Assembly: GCF_014108865.1 (NCBI RefSeq)
Contig: NZ_CP053928.1
Location: 1,798,001-1,862,000 of the forward strand
DNA: 64,000 nucleotides
From: Nocardioides sp. WS12
Lineage (GTDB): Bacteria > Actinomycetota > Actinomycetes > Propionibacteriales > Nocardioidaceae
Direction of reading: 5' to 3'
The notes beneath the pieces were generated by a model. It made no database searches. It was not told the DNA's origin and saw only the letters and a program-made list of their open reading frames with translations. Every line of letters starts with the position of its first letter. The first letter of the stretch is position 1. Positions 1 through 8,255 of the stretch are shown in pieces. The translations under genes and the position numbers were made by a program.

Positions 1-1
1 G

Positions 2-1060
2 CTGCCTCGCACGCTGATGGGCGCTCCGCTCGACCTCGACCAGCTCGAGGCCTCGGGGATTCTGTCGCCCGAGGGCATGCGCGACGCGCGCCACCAGCAC
101 GTCCAGTACCCCACGTGGGACGTCTCGGTGGGCGAGCTCGTCGGCGGGCGCTTCGGGCAGGAGGTCGTCGACCGTCTCGTCGAACCGCTACTCGGTGGCG
201 TCTACGCCGGCCAGGCGCGCCACATCTCGGTGCGGGCTGCCGTGCCCCAACTGGTCGACCTGATCGCGCGCGACGAGTTCACACTCCCGACCCCGCCGGC
301 CGATGCGCCGCCTGTGTTCGCCAGTGTCGACGGCGGCATGTGGCGGATGGCCGCCGCGCTCGAGGCGGACCTGCGTGAACGGCCGGGCGTCGAGATCCGC
401 CACGGCGCCACGGTCACCGCGGTTCGTCGTACCGGCTCTGGCTTCGTGGTCACCACCCCCGCCGGTGACGAGGCCGCGGACCTGCTCGTCGTCGCCACCC
501 CGGCTGCCCCGACCGCCCGCCTGCTCACCGACCTCGCGCCGAGCGCCGCCGAGGAGCTGCGGCAGATCGGGTACGCGTCGGTCGCCCTCGTGACGCTGGC
601 CTTCCGTGCTGACGAGGCCGCCGAGACTCTCGACACCGGCGCGTCGGGCTTCCTCGTCCCGCCGGTCGATGACCGTGCGATCAAGGCATCGACGTTCTCG
701 TTCGCGAAGTGGGACTGGGTCCGGGCCGCCGGGGAGGGCCTGCTGGTGCTGCGCACGTCCTTGGGCCGCTTCGGTGAGGAGGCCTCGTTGCAGGCCGCGG
801 ACGAGGAACTGGTCACCGTTTCGCTCAAGGACCTGGCCACTGCCACCGGCCTCTCCGTGGCACCCGTCGACGCCGTTGTGCAGCGCTGGGGTGGTGGCCT
901 CCCGCAGTACTGGGTCGGCCACCTCGACCGCGTCGCCCGCATCCGCGCCGCCGTCGCCGAGGTCCCCGGACTCACCCTCTGTGGCGCGGCGTACGACGGC
1001 GTCGGCATCCCCGCCACCATCGGCTCCGCCCATCACGCGATCGCCGACCTGCTCGCCTGA
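2..1060 (+). CDS. hemG: Protoporphyrinogen/coproporphyrinogen III oxidase, 5'-truncated by the window edge
   Basis: C-terminal ~350 residues of an FAD-dependent HemY/HemG-type oxidase; the frame is open to base 2, so the FAD-binding N terminus lies outside. Visible family features are the segment around [11 protein letters not shown], the VLRTSLGR stretch and the C-terminal FAD-contacting [16 protein letters not shown]. The family oxidises (copro)porphyrinogen III to the porphyrin. The next gene is hemQ, which marks the coproporphyrin-dependent heme route of Gram-positive bacteria, so coproporphyrinogen III is the likelier substrate. In actinobacteria this gene is variously named hemG or hemY. 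Confidence 0.9.
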   Translation: MPRTLMGAPLDLDQLEASGILSPEGMRDARHQHVQYPTWDVSVGELVGGRFGQEVVDRLVEPLLGGVYAGQARHISVRAAVPQLVDLIARDEFTLPTPPADAPPVFASVDGGMWRMAAALEADLRERPGVEIRHGATVTAVRRTGSGFVVTTPAGDEAADLLVVATPAAPTARLLTDLAPSAAEELRQIGYASVALVTLAFRADEAAETLDTGASGFLVPPVDDRAIKASTFSFAKWDWVRAAGEGLLVLRTSLGRFGEEASLQAADEELVTVSLKDLATATGLSVAPVDAVVQRWGGGLPQYWVGHLDRVARIRAAVAEVPGLTLCGAAYDGVGIPATIGSAHHAIADLLA

Positions 1061-1124
1061 CCCGCGAAGTGTGGGAGTTGGGGGTGCGAAGTGCGGCAGT
1101 TGGGGGCGCGGCACAATGGAGGCC

Positions 1125-1850
1125 ATGTCCGACCCGCAGGCCCACATCCAGTCCAACGCCGCGAAGATCAACGAGCTCAACGAGTTGATCCGCTACACGA
1201 TGTGGTCGGTGTTCCGCCTCGACCGCACGATCGGTGACGACGACGTCGCCCGCAAGGGCGAGGCCGCCGAGGTCGAGGCCCTCATCGCTGAACTGGCCGC
1301 CGAGGACGTCGTCGTCCGCGGTGTGTACGACGTCGCGGGCCTGCGTGCCGACGCCGACGTCATGGTGTGGTGGCATGCCGAGTCGAGCGACGCGCTCCAG
1401 GCGGCGTACCACCGTCTGCGTCGCACCGCCTTCGGCTCGCGACTCGCGCCGGTGTGGTCGCAGATGGCCCTGCACCGGCCGGCGGAGTTCAACCGCAGCC
1501 ACCTGCCGGCGTTCCTCGCTGACGAGCGGGTGCACGACTACGTCTCCGTCTACCCCTTCGTGCGCTCCTATGAGTGGTACCTCCTCGACGACGCCGAGCG
1601 CCGCGGGCTGCTCGCCGAGCACGGCAAGATGGCCCGCGGTTACCCCGACGTGCGTGCCAACACGGTCCCCAGCTTCGCTCTCGGTGACTACGAGTGGATC
1701 CTCGCCTTCGAGTGCGACGACCTGTCCCGGATCGTTGACCTGATGCGGCATCTGCGCGGCTCCGAGACGCGTCGCCACGTCCGCGAAGAGGTGCCGTTCT
1801 ACACCGGTCGCCGCGTCGAGGTCACGGACTTCATCAACCGCCTGCCGTAG
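1125..1850 (+). CDS. hemQ: Coproheme decarboxylase HemQ (chlorite dismutase-like)
   Basis: About 241 residues. HemQ oxidatively decarboxylates coproheme III to heme b with H2O2, the last step of the coproporphyrin-dependent pathway, in the cytoplasm. Actinobacterial signatures are [11 protein letters not shown] near the N terminus, [12 protein letters not shown] (includes the conserved catalytic Tyr), [14 protein letters not shown] and [11 protein letters not shown] at the end. The ATG at 1125 has GGAG just upstream; an in-frame ATG at 1116 is equally possible and would add three residues. It follows the oxidase gene by about 60 bp and probably shares its operon. Confidence 0.93.
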   Translation: MSDPQAHIQSNAAKINELNELIRYTMWSVFRLDRTIGDDDVARKGEAAEVEALIAELAAEDVVVRGVYDVAGLRADADVMVWWHAESSDALQAAYHRLRRTAFGSRLAPVWSQMALHRPAEFNRSHLPAFLADERVHDYVSVYPFVRSYEWYLLDDAERRGLLAEHGKMARGYPDVRANTVPSFALGDYEWILAFECDDLSRIVDLMRHLRGSETRRHVREEVPFYTGRRVEVTDFINRLP

Positions 1851-1855
1851 TTCAC

Positions 1856-1890
1856 TTGCAAAGTGCATTGACTTAATGCACTATAGGAAC
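1856..1890 (+). promoter_or_regulatory. Probable leaderless promoter with an 8-bp inverted-repeat operator
   Basis: TTGCAA at 1856-1861 (-35-like) and CACTAT at 1879-1884 (-10-like) are 17 bp apart. That places the transcription start at about 1891, on the ATG of the leader peptide. A perfect inverted repeat, AGTGCATT-GACTT-AATGCACT (1862-1882), fills the spacer and would block RNA polymerase if bound by a repressor. The palindrome is seen directly; the promoter assignment is inference. Confidence 0.55.
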
Positions 1891-1959
1891 ATGTCCGACC
1901 GCACTGCAGCCATGAACGTCGTCTCGCGCGACGCGCTGTCGTGTTGTCGCTGTTGTTGA
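1891..1959 (+). CDS. Cysteine-rich leader peptide (probable Cys-responsive attenuator)
   Basis: A 22-codon ORF that ends SCCRCC-stop, with four Cys codons (all TGT) in its last five. It lies between hemQ and the cysteine dioxygenase-rhodanese pair, and its ATG coincides with the predicted transcription start (leaderless). A second in-frame ATG lies at 1912. Polycysteine leaderless short ORFs are established cysteine-responsive attenuators in mycobacteria, where ribosome stalling at Cys codons controls the downstream operon. The use here, ahead of a cysteine-degrading enzyme, is inference from position and codon content. Confidence 0.7.
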   Translation: MSDRTAAMNVVSRDALSCCRCC

Positions 1960-1991
1960 TCGCCCTCATCCCCGATCCCAGCAGTCGCGTC

Positions 1992-2011
1992 CGGCCCCGA
2001 CAGGGTGGCCG
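1992..2011 (+). promoter_or_regulatory. Hairpin between the Cys leader peptide and cdo
   Basis: CGGCC...GGCCG arms close a 20-nt hairpin with an inner CC/GG pairing, 33 nt after the leader stop and about 24 nt before the cdo ATG. CTGTCG inside the leader ORF (1936-1941) is complementary to CGACAG in this hairpin's loop side, so two mutually exclusive folds are possible. There is no U-tract, so it looks more like a translational or Rho-linked switch than an intrinsic terminator. Inference. Confidence 0.35.
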
Positions 2012-2034
2012 ACGCCGTTCCGAGAGACGCCCCG

Positions 2035-2484
2035 ATGACCCAGCTTGCTGTCCTGTCCCTGCTCGAGGTCGTGCGTGAGTACGCCGCCGACCCCGACCTC
2101 AACTACCTGATCGACCCCGACCAGCCCGAGCGCTCCTGGCTGCGGATCCACGCCGCGCAGGAGTACGAGGTCTGGCTGATCTCGTGGCCGCCGGGGGCTT
2201 CCACCGACTGGCACGACCACGGGGCGTCGTACGGCGCCTTCACCGTGCTCCAGGGTTCGCTCGTCGAGCACACCTTCGATGGTGGCTTGAAGCTCAACGA
2301 CCTCGAGTCGGGTGACGCCAAGGCATTCGGCGCCGGCTACGCCCACGATGTCCGCAACGAATCGGACCTGCCGGCGTTGTCGTTGCACGTCTACTCGCCG
2401 AGACTCTCCACCATGACCCGCTTCCGCTTCCGTGGTGACCGCCTCGAGGTGCTCGGCGTCGAGCGCGCCGGGGAGGAGTGGTGA
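2035..2484 (+). CDS. Cysteine dioxygenase (type I, cupin)
   Basis: 149 residues. The family oxidises L-cysteine to cysteine sulfinate with a mononuclear Fe(II) centre. The 3-His cupin site is visible: H60 and H62 in WHDHGASYGAF, and H104 in AGYAHDVRN. The ATG at 2035 follows GAGAG; an in-frame GTG at 2005 would begin inside the leader hairpin and is less likely. The next gene, a rhodanese, overlaps its stop codon (GTGA), so the two are translationally coupled and probably act together on cysteine sulfur. Confidence 0.9.
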   Translation: MTQLAVLSLLEVVREYAADPDLNYLIDPDQPERSWLRIHAAQEYEVWLISWPPGASTDWHDHGASYGAFTVLQGSLVEHTFDGGLKLNDLESGDAKAFGAGYAHDVRNESDLPALSLHVYSPRLSTMTRFRFRGDRLEVLGVERAGEEW

Positions 2485-2906
2485 CCGCGCTCGCCGGGTT
2501 CGCCCCCGTCGCGCAGCAGTACGACGGCATCGACGCGATGCTCGACGACGCCCGCTCCCGGCTCGACCGGGTCAGCGCCCGCGCCGCCTTCCAGGAGTTG
2601 ATCGGTGGGGACGCGCTCCTTGTCGACATCCGGCCCGCCGCCCAGCGAGAGGTCGAGGGCGAGGTCGCGGCCTGGCTGCCGCTGCGCGTGATCGAGCGCA
2701 ACGTGCTCGAGTGGCGCTTCGACCCCCGCAGCGACGCCAGCATTCCGGAGGCGTCGTACGACCGTCGGGTGATCGTGCTCTGCCAGGAGGGCTACACGTC
2801 CTCGCTGGCCGCCGACGCGCTCCAGCGGATCGGCATCCGCAACGCGACTGACGTGGTGGGCGGGTTCGCAGCCTGGCGCGATGCCGGGATGCCTGTTTCC
2901 GGTTGA
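2481..2906 (+). CDS. Rhodanese-like sulfurtransferase
   Basis: 141 residues, a single rhodanese domain. The active-site loop is CQEGYTS (Cys persulfide carrier) near residue 97, and the domain ends VVGGFAAWRDAGMPV, typical of rhodaneses. Members move sulfane sulfur between thiosulfate or persulfides and acceptors. The start is GTG 2481 (or the adjacent GTG 2478), with GGAGG upstream and a 4-bp overlap with cdo. Pairing with cysteine dioxygenase suggests handling of sulfur released in cysteine breakdown. Confidence 0.88.
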   Translation: MTALAGFAPVAQQYDGIDAMLDDARSRLDRVSARAAFQELIGGDALLVDIRPAAQREVEGEVAAWLPLRVIERNVLEWRFDPRSDASIPEASYDRRVIVLCQEGYTSSLAADALQRIGIRNATDVVGGFAAWRDAGMPVSG

Positions 2907-2935
2907 CGGCCTGACCCGCTGGGTACGCTCGTGTC

Positions 2936-3337
2936 ATGGCATATGAGGTGGAGAAGACCGACGAGGAGTGGAAGGCCGAACTCACTCCCGAGGAGTACCA
3001 GGTGCTGCGCAAGGCCGGCACTGAACGCGCGTTCACGGGTGAGTACACCGACACCGAGACCAAGGGCGTCTATCGCTGCAAGGCGTGTCAGGCGACCCTG
3101 TTCGAGTCGGACACGAAGTTCCACTCCGGCTGTGGCTGGCCGAGCTTCTACCAGCCGATCAGCGACACGATCGAGTACATCGACGACTCGACCTTGGGCA
3201 TGAAGCGGACCGAGGTGCGCTGCGCCAACTGCGGCTCGCACCTGGGCCACGTGTTCCCTGATGGCTACGGCACACCGACCGGCGACCGCTACTGCATCAA
3301 CTCGGTCAGCCTGACGCTGGAACCCAAGGACGCCTGA
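2936..3337 (+). CDS. msrB: Peptide-methionine (R)-S-oxide reductase MsrB
   Basis: 133 residues, full length for MsrB. It reduces methionine-R-sulfoxide in oxidised proteins. Zn-binding Cys pairs are C48/C51 and C96/C99, HSGCGWPSF is the conserved core, and the catalytic Cys is C120 in RYCINS. It lies 29 bp after the rhodanese and may be part of the same sulfur/redox operon. Confidence 0.96.
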   Translation: MAYEVEKTDEEWKAELTPEEYQVLRKAGTERAFTGEYTDTETKGVYRCKACQATLFESDTKFHSGCGWPSFYQPISDTIEYIDDSTLGMKRTEVRCANCGSHLGHVFPDGYGTPTGDRYCINSVSLTLEPKDA

Positions 3338-3351
3338 TCGCGTCCGCGGGA

Positions 3352-3696
3352 GTGCCGCCCCATCGGCCCGCCGCCGGTGGCGGCGGCGCGGCCCGAGGAC
3401 TGGCAACCGTCGCTTTCGTCCTGTCTCTCGGGGGCGCCCTCGAGGCGGCCTGGATCCTGTTGCTGGGGTTCACGGCCGCTTCGCAGTGCTCGGCCGCGAA
3501 CGAGGTCGACCCGGCCGCGTATCTGGTGCCGGCCGTGGTGCTGCTCGCCATGCCTGTCGTGACGGCACTCCTCCGGTGGCCGTGGAGGCAACCGCCGCTG
3601 GCCGCGGTGATCATCGCGCTCGTCGTGGTGTGCGGTCTCGACTTCCTGGGGGCGGGTTGGAGCTTCGTCGCCATCTTCTTCACGGACGGCTGCTGA
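3352..3696 (+). CDS. Small hypothetical membrane protein
   Basis: 114 residues from a GTG start. Three hydrophobic segments are visible (about residues 16-40, 54-70 and 82-108), with a Cys-containing loop (QCSAANEVDP) after the first. No family is recognised. It starts 14 bp after the msrB stop, so it may be co-transcribed. Confidence 0.6.
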   Translation: MPPHRPAAGGGGAARGLATVAFVLSLGGALEAAWILLLGFTAASQCSAANEVDPAAYLVPAVVLLAMPVVTALLRWPWRQPPLAAVIIALVVVCGLDFLGAGWSFVAIFFTDGC

Positions 3697-3716
3697 CAGG
3701 GGAGCGGGGCGTCGGC

Positions 3717-3769
3717 TTGACGTGACTGGACTTGAACATGAGAATCGTTCTCATGTTGATCAAGTCCAG
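3717..3769 (+). promoter_or_regulatory. Zur box in a leaderless promoter (nested palindrome)
   Basis: A perfect palindrome, AACATGAGAA-TCG-TTCTCATGTT (3735-3757), contains TGAGAATCGTTCTCA, close to the actinobacterial Zur consensus TGAAAATNATTTTCA. It covers the -10-like GAGAAT (3740-3745), which is 17 bp from TTGACG (3717-3722). The predicted start is at about 3753, on the ATG of the AztD-like gene. A second pair of 10-bp arms (CTGGACTTGA 3726-3735 and TCAAGTCCAG 3760-3769) brackets the box. Confidence 0.75.
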
Positions 3770-4976
3770 TGCTCTCGCGCTCCTGTCCACCCTCGCCCTC
3801 GTCGGCTGCGGCACCGAGGAATCCGCTCCCCGCTCCACTGACACGACCCCTGCTGCGGACGCGTCCGCGACGGAGGTGAAGGCCCCGGCGCCCCGGCTGG
3901 CGATGACGTACGACGGCGGCGTGGCCGTCCTCGATGCCGCCACCGGTGACGTGCTGCTCGACGAGAAGATCGACGGCTTCGTCCGGCTCAACCCTGCCGG
4001 CGACGACCGTCACCTCCTCGTCGCTGCTGCCGGCGGACTGACCGCCCTCGACCTCGGGGCGTGGACCGATGACCACGGCGATCACGGCCACTCCTGGACG
4101 ACCGATCCGCGACTGACCGACTTCACAATCGCTGCCGAGGAGCCGGGCCACGTGGTGCCGCACCACGGCCGTACGACCGTCTTCGACGACGGCACGGGCA
4201 TCGTCACCGCCTTCGACCCCGCGGACCTGTCTGCTGACGGCCAGCCCGAACTGGACACCTGGACCCTCGATGAGGCCCACCACGGCGTCGCCGTACAGGA
4301 CGGCCACGGCAACCTGATCCACACGGTCGGGAATGCGGAAACACGCAGCGGCATCCGGATCATCACCGCTGCGGGGAACGAACTGGCCGCGTCCGACGAG
4401 TGCCCGGGCGTCCACGGCGAGGCCTTCGCCGGCGACGTCGCGCTGTTCGGGTGCCAGGACGGCGTTCTCCTCGTGGACGGACGCGAGATCACCAAGGTCG
4501 AGGCGCCTGACGCCTATGGCCGGATCGGCAACCAGGCCGGCCACGAGACCTCGCCGTACGTCCTCGGGGACTACAAGGTCCAGCCCGACGCCGAGCTCGA
4601 ACGCCCGACCCGGGTGTCGGTCATCGACACCCGCAACGCGTCGCTGCGGCTGGTCGACCTGCCGGCGAGCTACAGCTTCCGCTCCCTGGGGCGCTCGTCT
4701 GACGGGGACGCGCTGGTCCTCGGTACCGATGGCAACCTGCACGTCATCGATCCCGCCGAAGCTGCCCTGACGAACTCGATCCCCGTGACCAAGGCCTGGC
4801 GGGAGCCGACCGACTGGCACGAGGCGCGCCCGACGCTGCAGGTCATCGGCGACCTCGCGTACGTCACCGAGCCGGCGACGAAGCAGATCCACGTGATCGA
4901 CCTCGCGGCCGGCAAGGTCACGCGGAGCATCGACGTGGCGCAGGCGCCCAACGAGTTGAGCGGCGTCGTGGGCTGA
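3753..4976 (+). CDS. aztD: AztD-like zinc metallochaperone lipoprotein
   Basis: 407 residues from the ATG at 3753. It has a lipoprotein signal (hydrophobic stretch ending LVGC) and is then a beta-propeller-like chain with repeated VIDxxxG strands. His-rich Zn-ligand candidates are DDHGDHGHSW (about residue 110), DEAHHGVAV and CPGVHGEAF. AztD proteins bind Zn outside the membrane and hand it to the AztABC importer's binding protein. The overlapping Zur box supports a role under zinc starvation. In-frame starts at 3732 (TTG) and 3738 (ATG) are possible but lie inside the operator. No aztABC genes are in the window. Confidence 0.8.
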   Translation: MLIKSSALALLSTLALVGCGTEESAPRSTDTTPAADASATEVKAPAPRLAMTYDGGVAVLDAATGDVLLDEKIDGFVRLNPAGDDRHLLVAAAGGLTALDLGAWTDDHGDHGHSWTTDPRLTDFTIAAEEPGHVVPHHGRTTVFDDGTGIVTAFDPADLSADGQPELDTWTLDEAHHGVAVQDGHGNLIHTVGNAETRSGIRIITAAGNELAASDECPGVHGEAFAGDVALFGCQDGVLLVDGREITKVEAPDAYGRIGNQAGHETSPYVLGDYKVQPDAELERPTRVSVIDTRNASLRLVDLPASYSFRSLGRSSDGDALVLGTDGNLHVIDPAEAALTNSIPVTKAWREPTDWHEARPTLQVIGDLAYVTEPATKQIHVIDLAAGKVTRSIDVAQAPNELSGVVG

Positions 4977-4993
4977 CCCTCTAGGCTCGCCGC

Positions 4994-6088
4994 ATGGCGA
5001 AAACCGCGGCAGCCATGGTGCAGGCCGGCGAGCGCGAGGTCCGGGTGTCGAGCCCGGACCGCGTGATCTACGAAGCGACCGAGCGGACGGGCGAGGTCAC
5101 CAAGTTGATGGTGGCCGAGTACGTCGTCGCGGTCGGCGACGGCCTGATGCGCGCGTTGCGTGAGCGCCCGACAGCGCTCGAACGGTGGCCATCCGGAGTC
5201 CGCGAGGGCTTCCGGTTGGCCACCGGCCCGCGTGACAACGATGCCGAGGGTTTCTACCAGAAGCGCGTCCCCAAGGGGGCTCCCGACTACCTGGAGGCCG
5301 TCGAGATCACGTTCCCGTCGGGCCGGACGGCCGAGGAGATCTGCCCGACCGAGCTGGCGGTGCCGGTGTGGTGCGCCCAGATGGGCGCCCTGACGTTCCA
5401 CCCCTGGCCGGTCCGGCGTGCCGACACCGATCACCCCGACGAGTTGCGGATCGACCTCGACCCCCAGCCGGGTACGACGTTCGGTGATGCCGTGCGGGTC
5501 GCGGATCTTGCCCGGGAGTTGTTCGAGGAGCTCGGCCTGCGCGCCTACCCGAAGACATCGGGCAACCGCGGCGTCCACGTCTACGTCCGGATCGATCCGC
5601 GTTGGGAGTTCACCGACGTGCGGCACGCGGCGATCGCGTTCGGGCGGGAACTGTCCCGACGCGATGATCAGGTCACGACCGCGTGGTGGAAGGAGGAGCG
5701 GGGTGAGCGGATCTTCGTGGACTTCAACCAGAACAATCGCGACCGCACCATCGCGTCGGCGTACTCCTTGCGGCCGCTGCCCGGTGCGCCCGTCTCGACG
5801 CCGATGACGTGGGCCGAGCTCGCCGGGGTCACGGACCCCAAGGACTTCAACCTCTTCACCGTGCCCGAGCGGATGGCCGACGGCGACCCGTGGACGAGCA
5901 TCGACGACGAGTCCTTCTCGCTCCAGCCGCTGCTGGATCTCTGGGACCAGCAGGTCGCTGACGGTGCGAGCGAGCTCAACTTCCCGCCGGACTACCCGAA
6001 GATGCCGGGGGAGCCGCCGCGGGTGCAGCCGAGCAAGAAGGTCGCCGAGCACTGGGACGAGCAGGGCAACCGGGTCGAAGGGACCTGA
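4994..6088 (+). CDS. LigD-type DNA polymerase/primase domain protein (NHEJ)
   Basis: 364 residues, a stand-alone LigD polymerase domain (archaeo-eukaryotic primase fold). Motif DLDP (D154, D156) gives the metal-binding aspartates; TSGNRGVHVYV and the third-metal-ligand stretch FVDFNQN follow. The family fills gaps and adds nucleotides during non-homologous end joining. A matching ATP-dependent ligase lies 0.9 kb away on the other strand (7030-8145), so the activities are split rather than fused as in classical LigD. No Ku gene is in the window. Confidence 0.9.
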   Translation: MAKTAAAMVQAGEREVRVSSPDRVIYEATERTGEVTKLMVAEYVVAVGDGLMRALRERPTALERWPSGVREGFRLATGPRDNDAEGFYQKRVPKGAPDYLEAVEITFPSGRTAEEICPTELAVPVWCAQMGALTFHPWPVRRADTDHPDELRIDLDPQPGTTFGDAVRVADLARELFEELGLRAYPKTSGNRGVHVYVRIDPRWEFTDVRHAAIAFGRELSRRDDQVTTAWWKEERGERIFVDFNQNNRDRTIASAYSLRPLPGAPVSTPMTWAELAGVTDPKDFNLFTVPERMADGDPWTSIDDESFSLQPLLDLWDQQVADGASELNFPPDYPKMPGEPPRVQPSKKVAEHWDEQGNRVEGT

Positions 6089-6111
6089 TCGGGCAGGAGT
6101 CGGTCGGAGAG

Positions 6112-6375
6112 TCAGTCGAGGCCGCGCACCACGGCGACTTCGCAGAGTCGGGCCAGATCGCCCCGCACCCGTACGTCCAGGGACGTGGTCAGGTCGTCGA
6201 GGAGCAGGTGGACGGCGCTGCGCGTGGTCCGGCCGGGGTGGGGCAGGTCCAGCTCCGGGATCAACCCGACGACGTACTCGCACAGGTCGATGACCTGGTC
6301 GCGCTCAGCGGCCGGCAGGCGCGCGCCCGCCAGCACCTCGTAGAGGCGGACATCGAGGGTGTGCAGGGCCGACAT
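6112..6375 (-). CDS. Small hypothetical protein
   Basis: 87 residues, helical and acidic, with no recognised domain. Coding bias fits a real gene (high third-position GC, no competing frame), and it fills the space between the polymerase gene and the next minus-strand gene. Function unknown. Confidence 0.5.
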   Translation of the reverse strand: MSALHTLDVRLYEVLAGARLPAAERDQVIDLCEYVVGLIPELDLPHPGRTTRSAVHLLLDDLTTSLDVRVRGDLARLCEVAVVRGLD

Positions 6376-6427
6376 GACTGATCAACGACGCGGCCGCCGT
6401 TGCTGTTACGCCTTGCCGTTGGGCACT

Positions 6428-6961
6428 CTAGGAAGCGTCGTGTTCGAGCAGGTGCAGGACCGGTACGCCGAGCTTGCGTCGCGCGCGCGAGGTCCAGTCG
6501 ACGTGGAAGAACTCCGCCACCACGTGGGACCGGGTGAGGATGATCGCCTCGCGGCCATCGACCTCCTTCACCTTGCGGATCAGTGCATCGACAGCAGAGT
6601 CGGTGACCACGGTGCCGTCGCCGACGTTGGCGCCGGCAGCGGTGAGTGCATCGGAGGTGGTGGCCAGGTCGCGCTCGGCCTGGTCGCGGTACTCCGTCCG
6701 CAGGTGCTCGATCTCGTCCGGCGACGGTGTCATCGGTGCGGCCATCAGGTCGGCGCCACCGATCACGCCCAGCGAGGCTTCGACCGCTGCGGCGGCATCG
6801 GCCATCGGCAGCAGCACGTGGTAGACGACCTCGATCGTCGGGTCGTCGTCGAGTTCGACGTGCAGCGCGCGAACCTGGGCCGCATCCACAGGTGTCAGGG
6901 CCTGCTCCACGAGGAGGACGACGTCGTACTGCTCTTGGGCGGGTGTGGCGTCGGTGCTCAT
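6428..6961 (-). CDS. Hypothetical protein, possible universal-stress-like fold
   Basis: 177 residues from an ATG at 6961 (MSTDATPAQ). Alternating beta-strand/helix pattern: YDVVLLVEQ, TIEVVYHVLLP, REAIILTRSHVV, GVPVLHLLEH. This resembles HUP/universal-stress-type alpha/beta proteins, but the ATP-binding G-x-x-G-x9-G motif is not obvious. Function not assigned. Confidence 0.6.
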   Translation of the reverse strand: MSTDATPAQEQYDVVLLVEQALTPVDAAQVRALHVELDDDPTIEVVYHVLLPMADAAAAVEASLGVIGGADLMAAPMTPSPDEIEHLRTEYRDQAERDLATTSDALTAAGANVGDGTVVTDSAVDALIRKVKEVDGREAIILTRSHVVAEFFHVDWTSRARRKLGVPVLHLLEHDAS

Positions 6962-7008
6962 ACAACCATCCTGCACCCCTGGTCCCTGGCGGTCGAGGAA
7001 TTCCCTCG

Positions 7009-7029
7009 TTGGTCGAGCTTGTCGAGACC
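7009..7029. repeat. REP-like dispersed repeat, single arm
   Basis: TTGGTCGAGCTTGTCGAGACC is identical to one arm of the 53-bp palindrome at 45871-45923. It abuts the 3' end of the ligase gene, as such intergenic repeats often do. Confidence 0.7.
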
Positions 7030-8145
7030 TCAGCCCCCGAGCACGTCGGCGAGGTCGTACTTCACCGGCTGCTCGAGTTGTTCGTAGCCGCAGGACTCCG
7101 GGTCGCGGTCCTCGCGCCACCGCTTGAAGTGCGCGGTGTGGCGAAAGCGCCGGCCCTCCATGGCGTCGTACTTCACCTCGATGACGCGTTCGGGTCGCAG
7201 CGGGGTGAAGGACAGGTCCTTGCCGCTGCTCCACCGGCTCTGGGTGCCGGGCTGGCGGCCGGGGTTGGCGACGAGGAACTCTTGCCAGCGCCCCCACGGG
7301 TGCTCCTCGATGGCGCAGACCAGGGGCTGCAACTCCTGCCAGAGTTCGGCCCGTCGGGCGGCGGTGAAGCTGGCGCTGACGCCGATGTGCTGGAGTTCGC
7401 CGTCCTGGTAGAGCCCCAGCAGCAGGCTTCCGATCAGCGGCTGTTCGGGGGTGCTGGTCTTGTGTTCGCGGTAGCCGGCGAGGACGACGTCGGCGGTGCG
7501 CTCATGCTTGATCTTCAGCATCGTCCGGGCATTGGGGGAGTACGGCGCACTCAGCGGCTTCGCAATGACGCCATCGAGACCGGCGCCTTCGAACTGGTGG
7601 AACCACTCCTGCGCGACGGCTGGGTCGGTGCTGGTGCGGGTCAGGTGGCAGCGGGCGTCGGGCTTGTCGGCGAGGCCGCCGAGCGCCTCCTCGAGCGCCT
7701 TGCGTCGCTCGACGAACGGTCGCTCGAGGTAGGACTCGTCGCCGAGCGCCAGCAGGTCGAACGCCACGAAGGCTGCCGGCGTCTTCTCGGCCAGCATCGT
7801 GATCCGCGAGGCAGCCGGGTGGATCCGCTCCTGCAACACCTCGAACTGCAGACGTCCCTTGCCGTCCTCGCTGTCGAGCGCCACGAAGATCTCGCCGTCC
7901 AGGACGCACCGCTCCGGCAGTTCGGCTCGCGCCGCCTCGACGAGTTCGGGGAAGTAACGGGTCAGCGGCTTGGTGTTGCGGCTGGCCAGTTCCACCTCGT
8001 CGCCGTCCTTGAACAGGATGCAGCGGAACCCGTCCCACTTCGGCTCGAAGAGCAGTCCGATCGGGTCGTACTTCGCCGGATCGGGCACGCCCGACACGGC
8101 CTTGGCGAGCATCGGCTGGACGGGCGGCATCACGGGGAGGTCCAC
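7030..8145 (-). CDS. ATP-dependent DNA ligase (LigC/LigD-ligase type)
   Basis: 371 residues. The adenylation motif EPKWDGFR (nucleotidyl-Lys K36) is at the N terminus, followed by DGEIFV (motif III), AFDLLAL (motif IIIa), DGVIAK (motif IV) and LKIKHERTADVVLAG (motif V). An OB-fold C-terminal half ends near VIEVKYDAMEGRRFRHTAHF. The family seals nicks in NHEJ or back-up repair. GTG 8145 is used here; an ATG lies five codons downstream. It likely cooperates with the polymerase-domain protein at 4994-6088. Confidence 0.92.
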   Translation of the reverse strand: MDLPVMPPVQPMLAKAVSGVPDPAKYDPIGLLFEPKWDGFRCILFKDGDEVELASRNTKPLTRYFPELVEAARAELPERCVLDGEIFVALDSEDGKGRLQFEVLQERIHPAASRITMLAEKTPAAFVAFDLLALGDESYLERPFVERRKALEEALGGLADKPDARCHLTRTSTDPAVAQEWFHQFEGAGLDGVIAKPLSAPYSPNARTMLKIKHERTADVVLAGYREHKTSTPEQPLIGSLLLGLYQDGELQHIGVSASFTAARRAELWQELQPLVCAIEEHPWGRWQEFLVANPGRQPGTQSRWSSGKDLSFTPLRPERVIEVKYDAMEGRRFRHTAHFKRWREDRDPESCGYEQLEQPVKYDLADVLGG

Positions 8146-8255
8146 AGCACCTCAGACTAGTCAGCACTCCGACATTCATCGGAACGTCCGGATCTCGACG
8201 CAGGACGTCCGAAAACCGCGTGCCGCCGGACGATCGAGCGCCCTAGGTTCGACGA

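Noticed and set aside
606..1115. Long plus-strand open frame running from inside hemG into hemQ
   Set aside because: Only the hemQ part has homologous features; the upstream stretch is Arg/Ser/Pro-rich noise in the shifted frame of hemG, so hemQ starts near 1116-1125.
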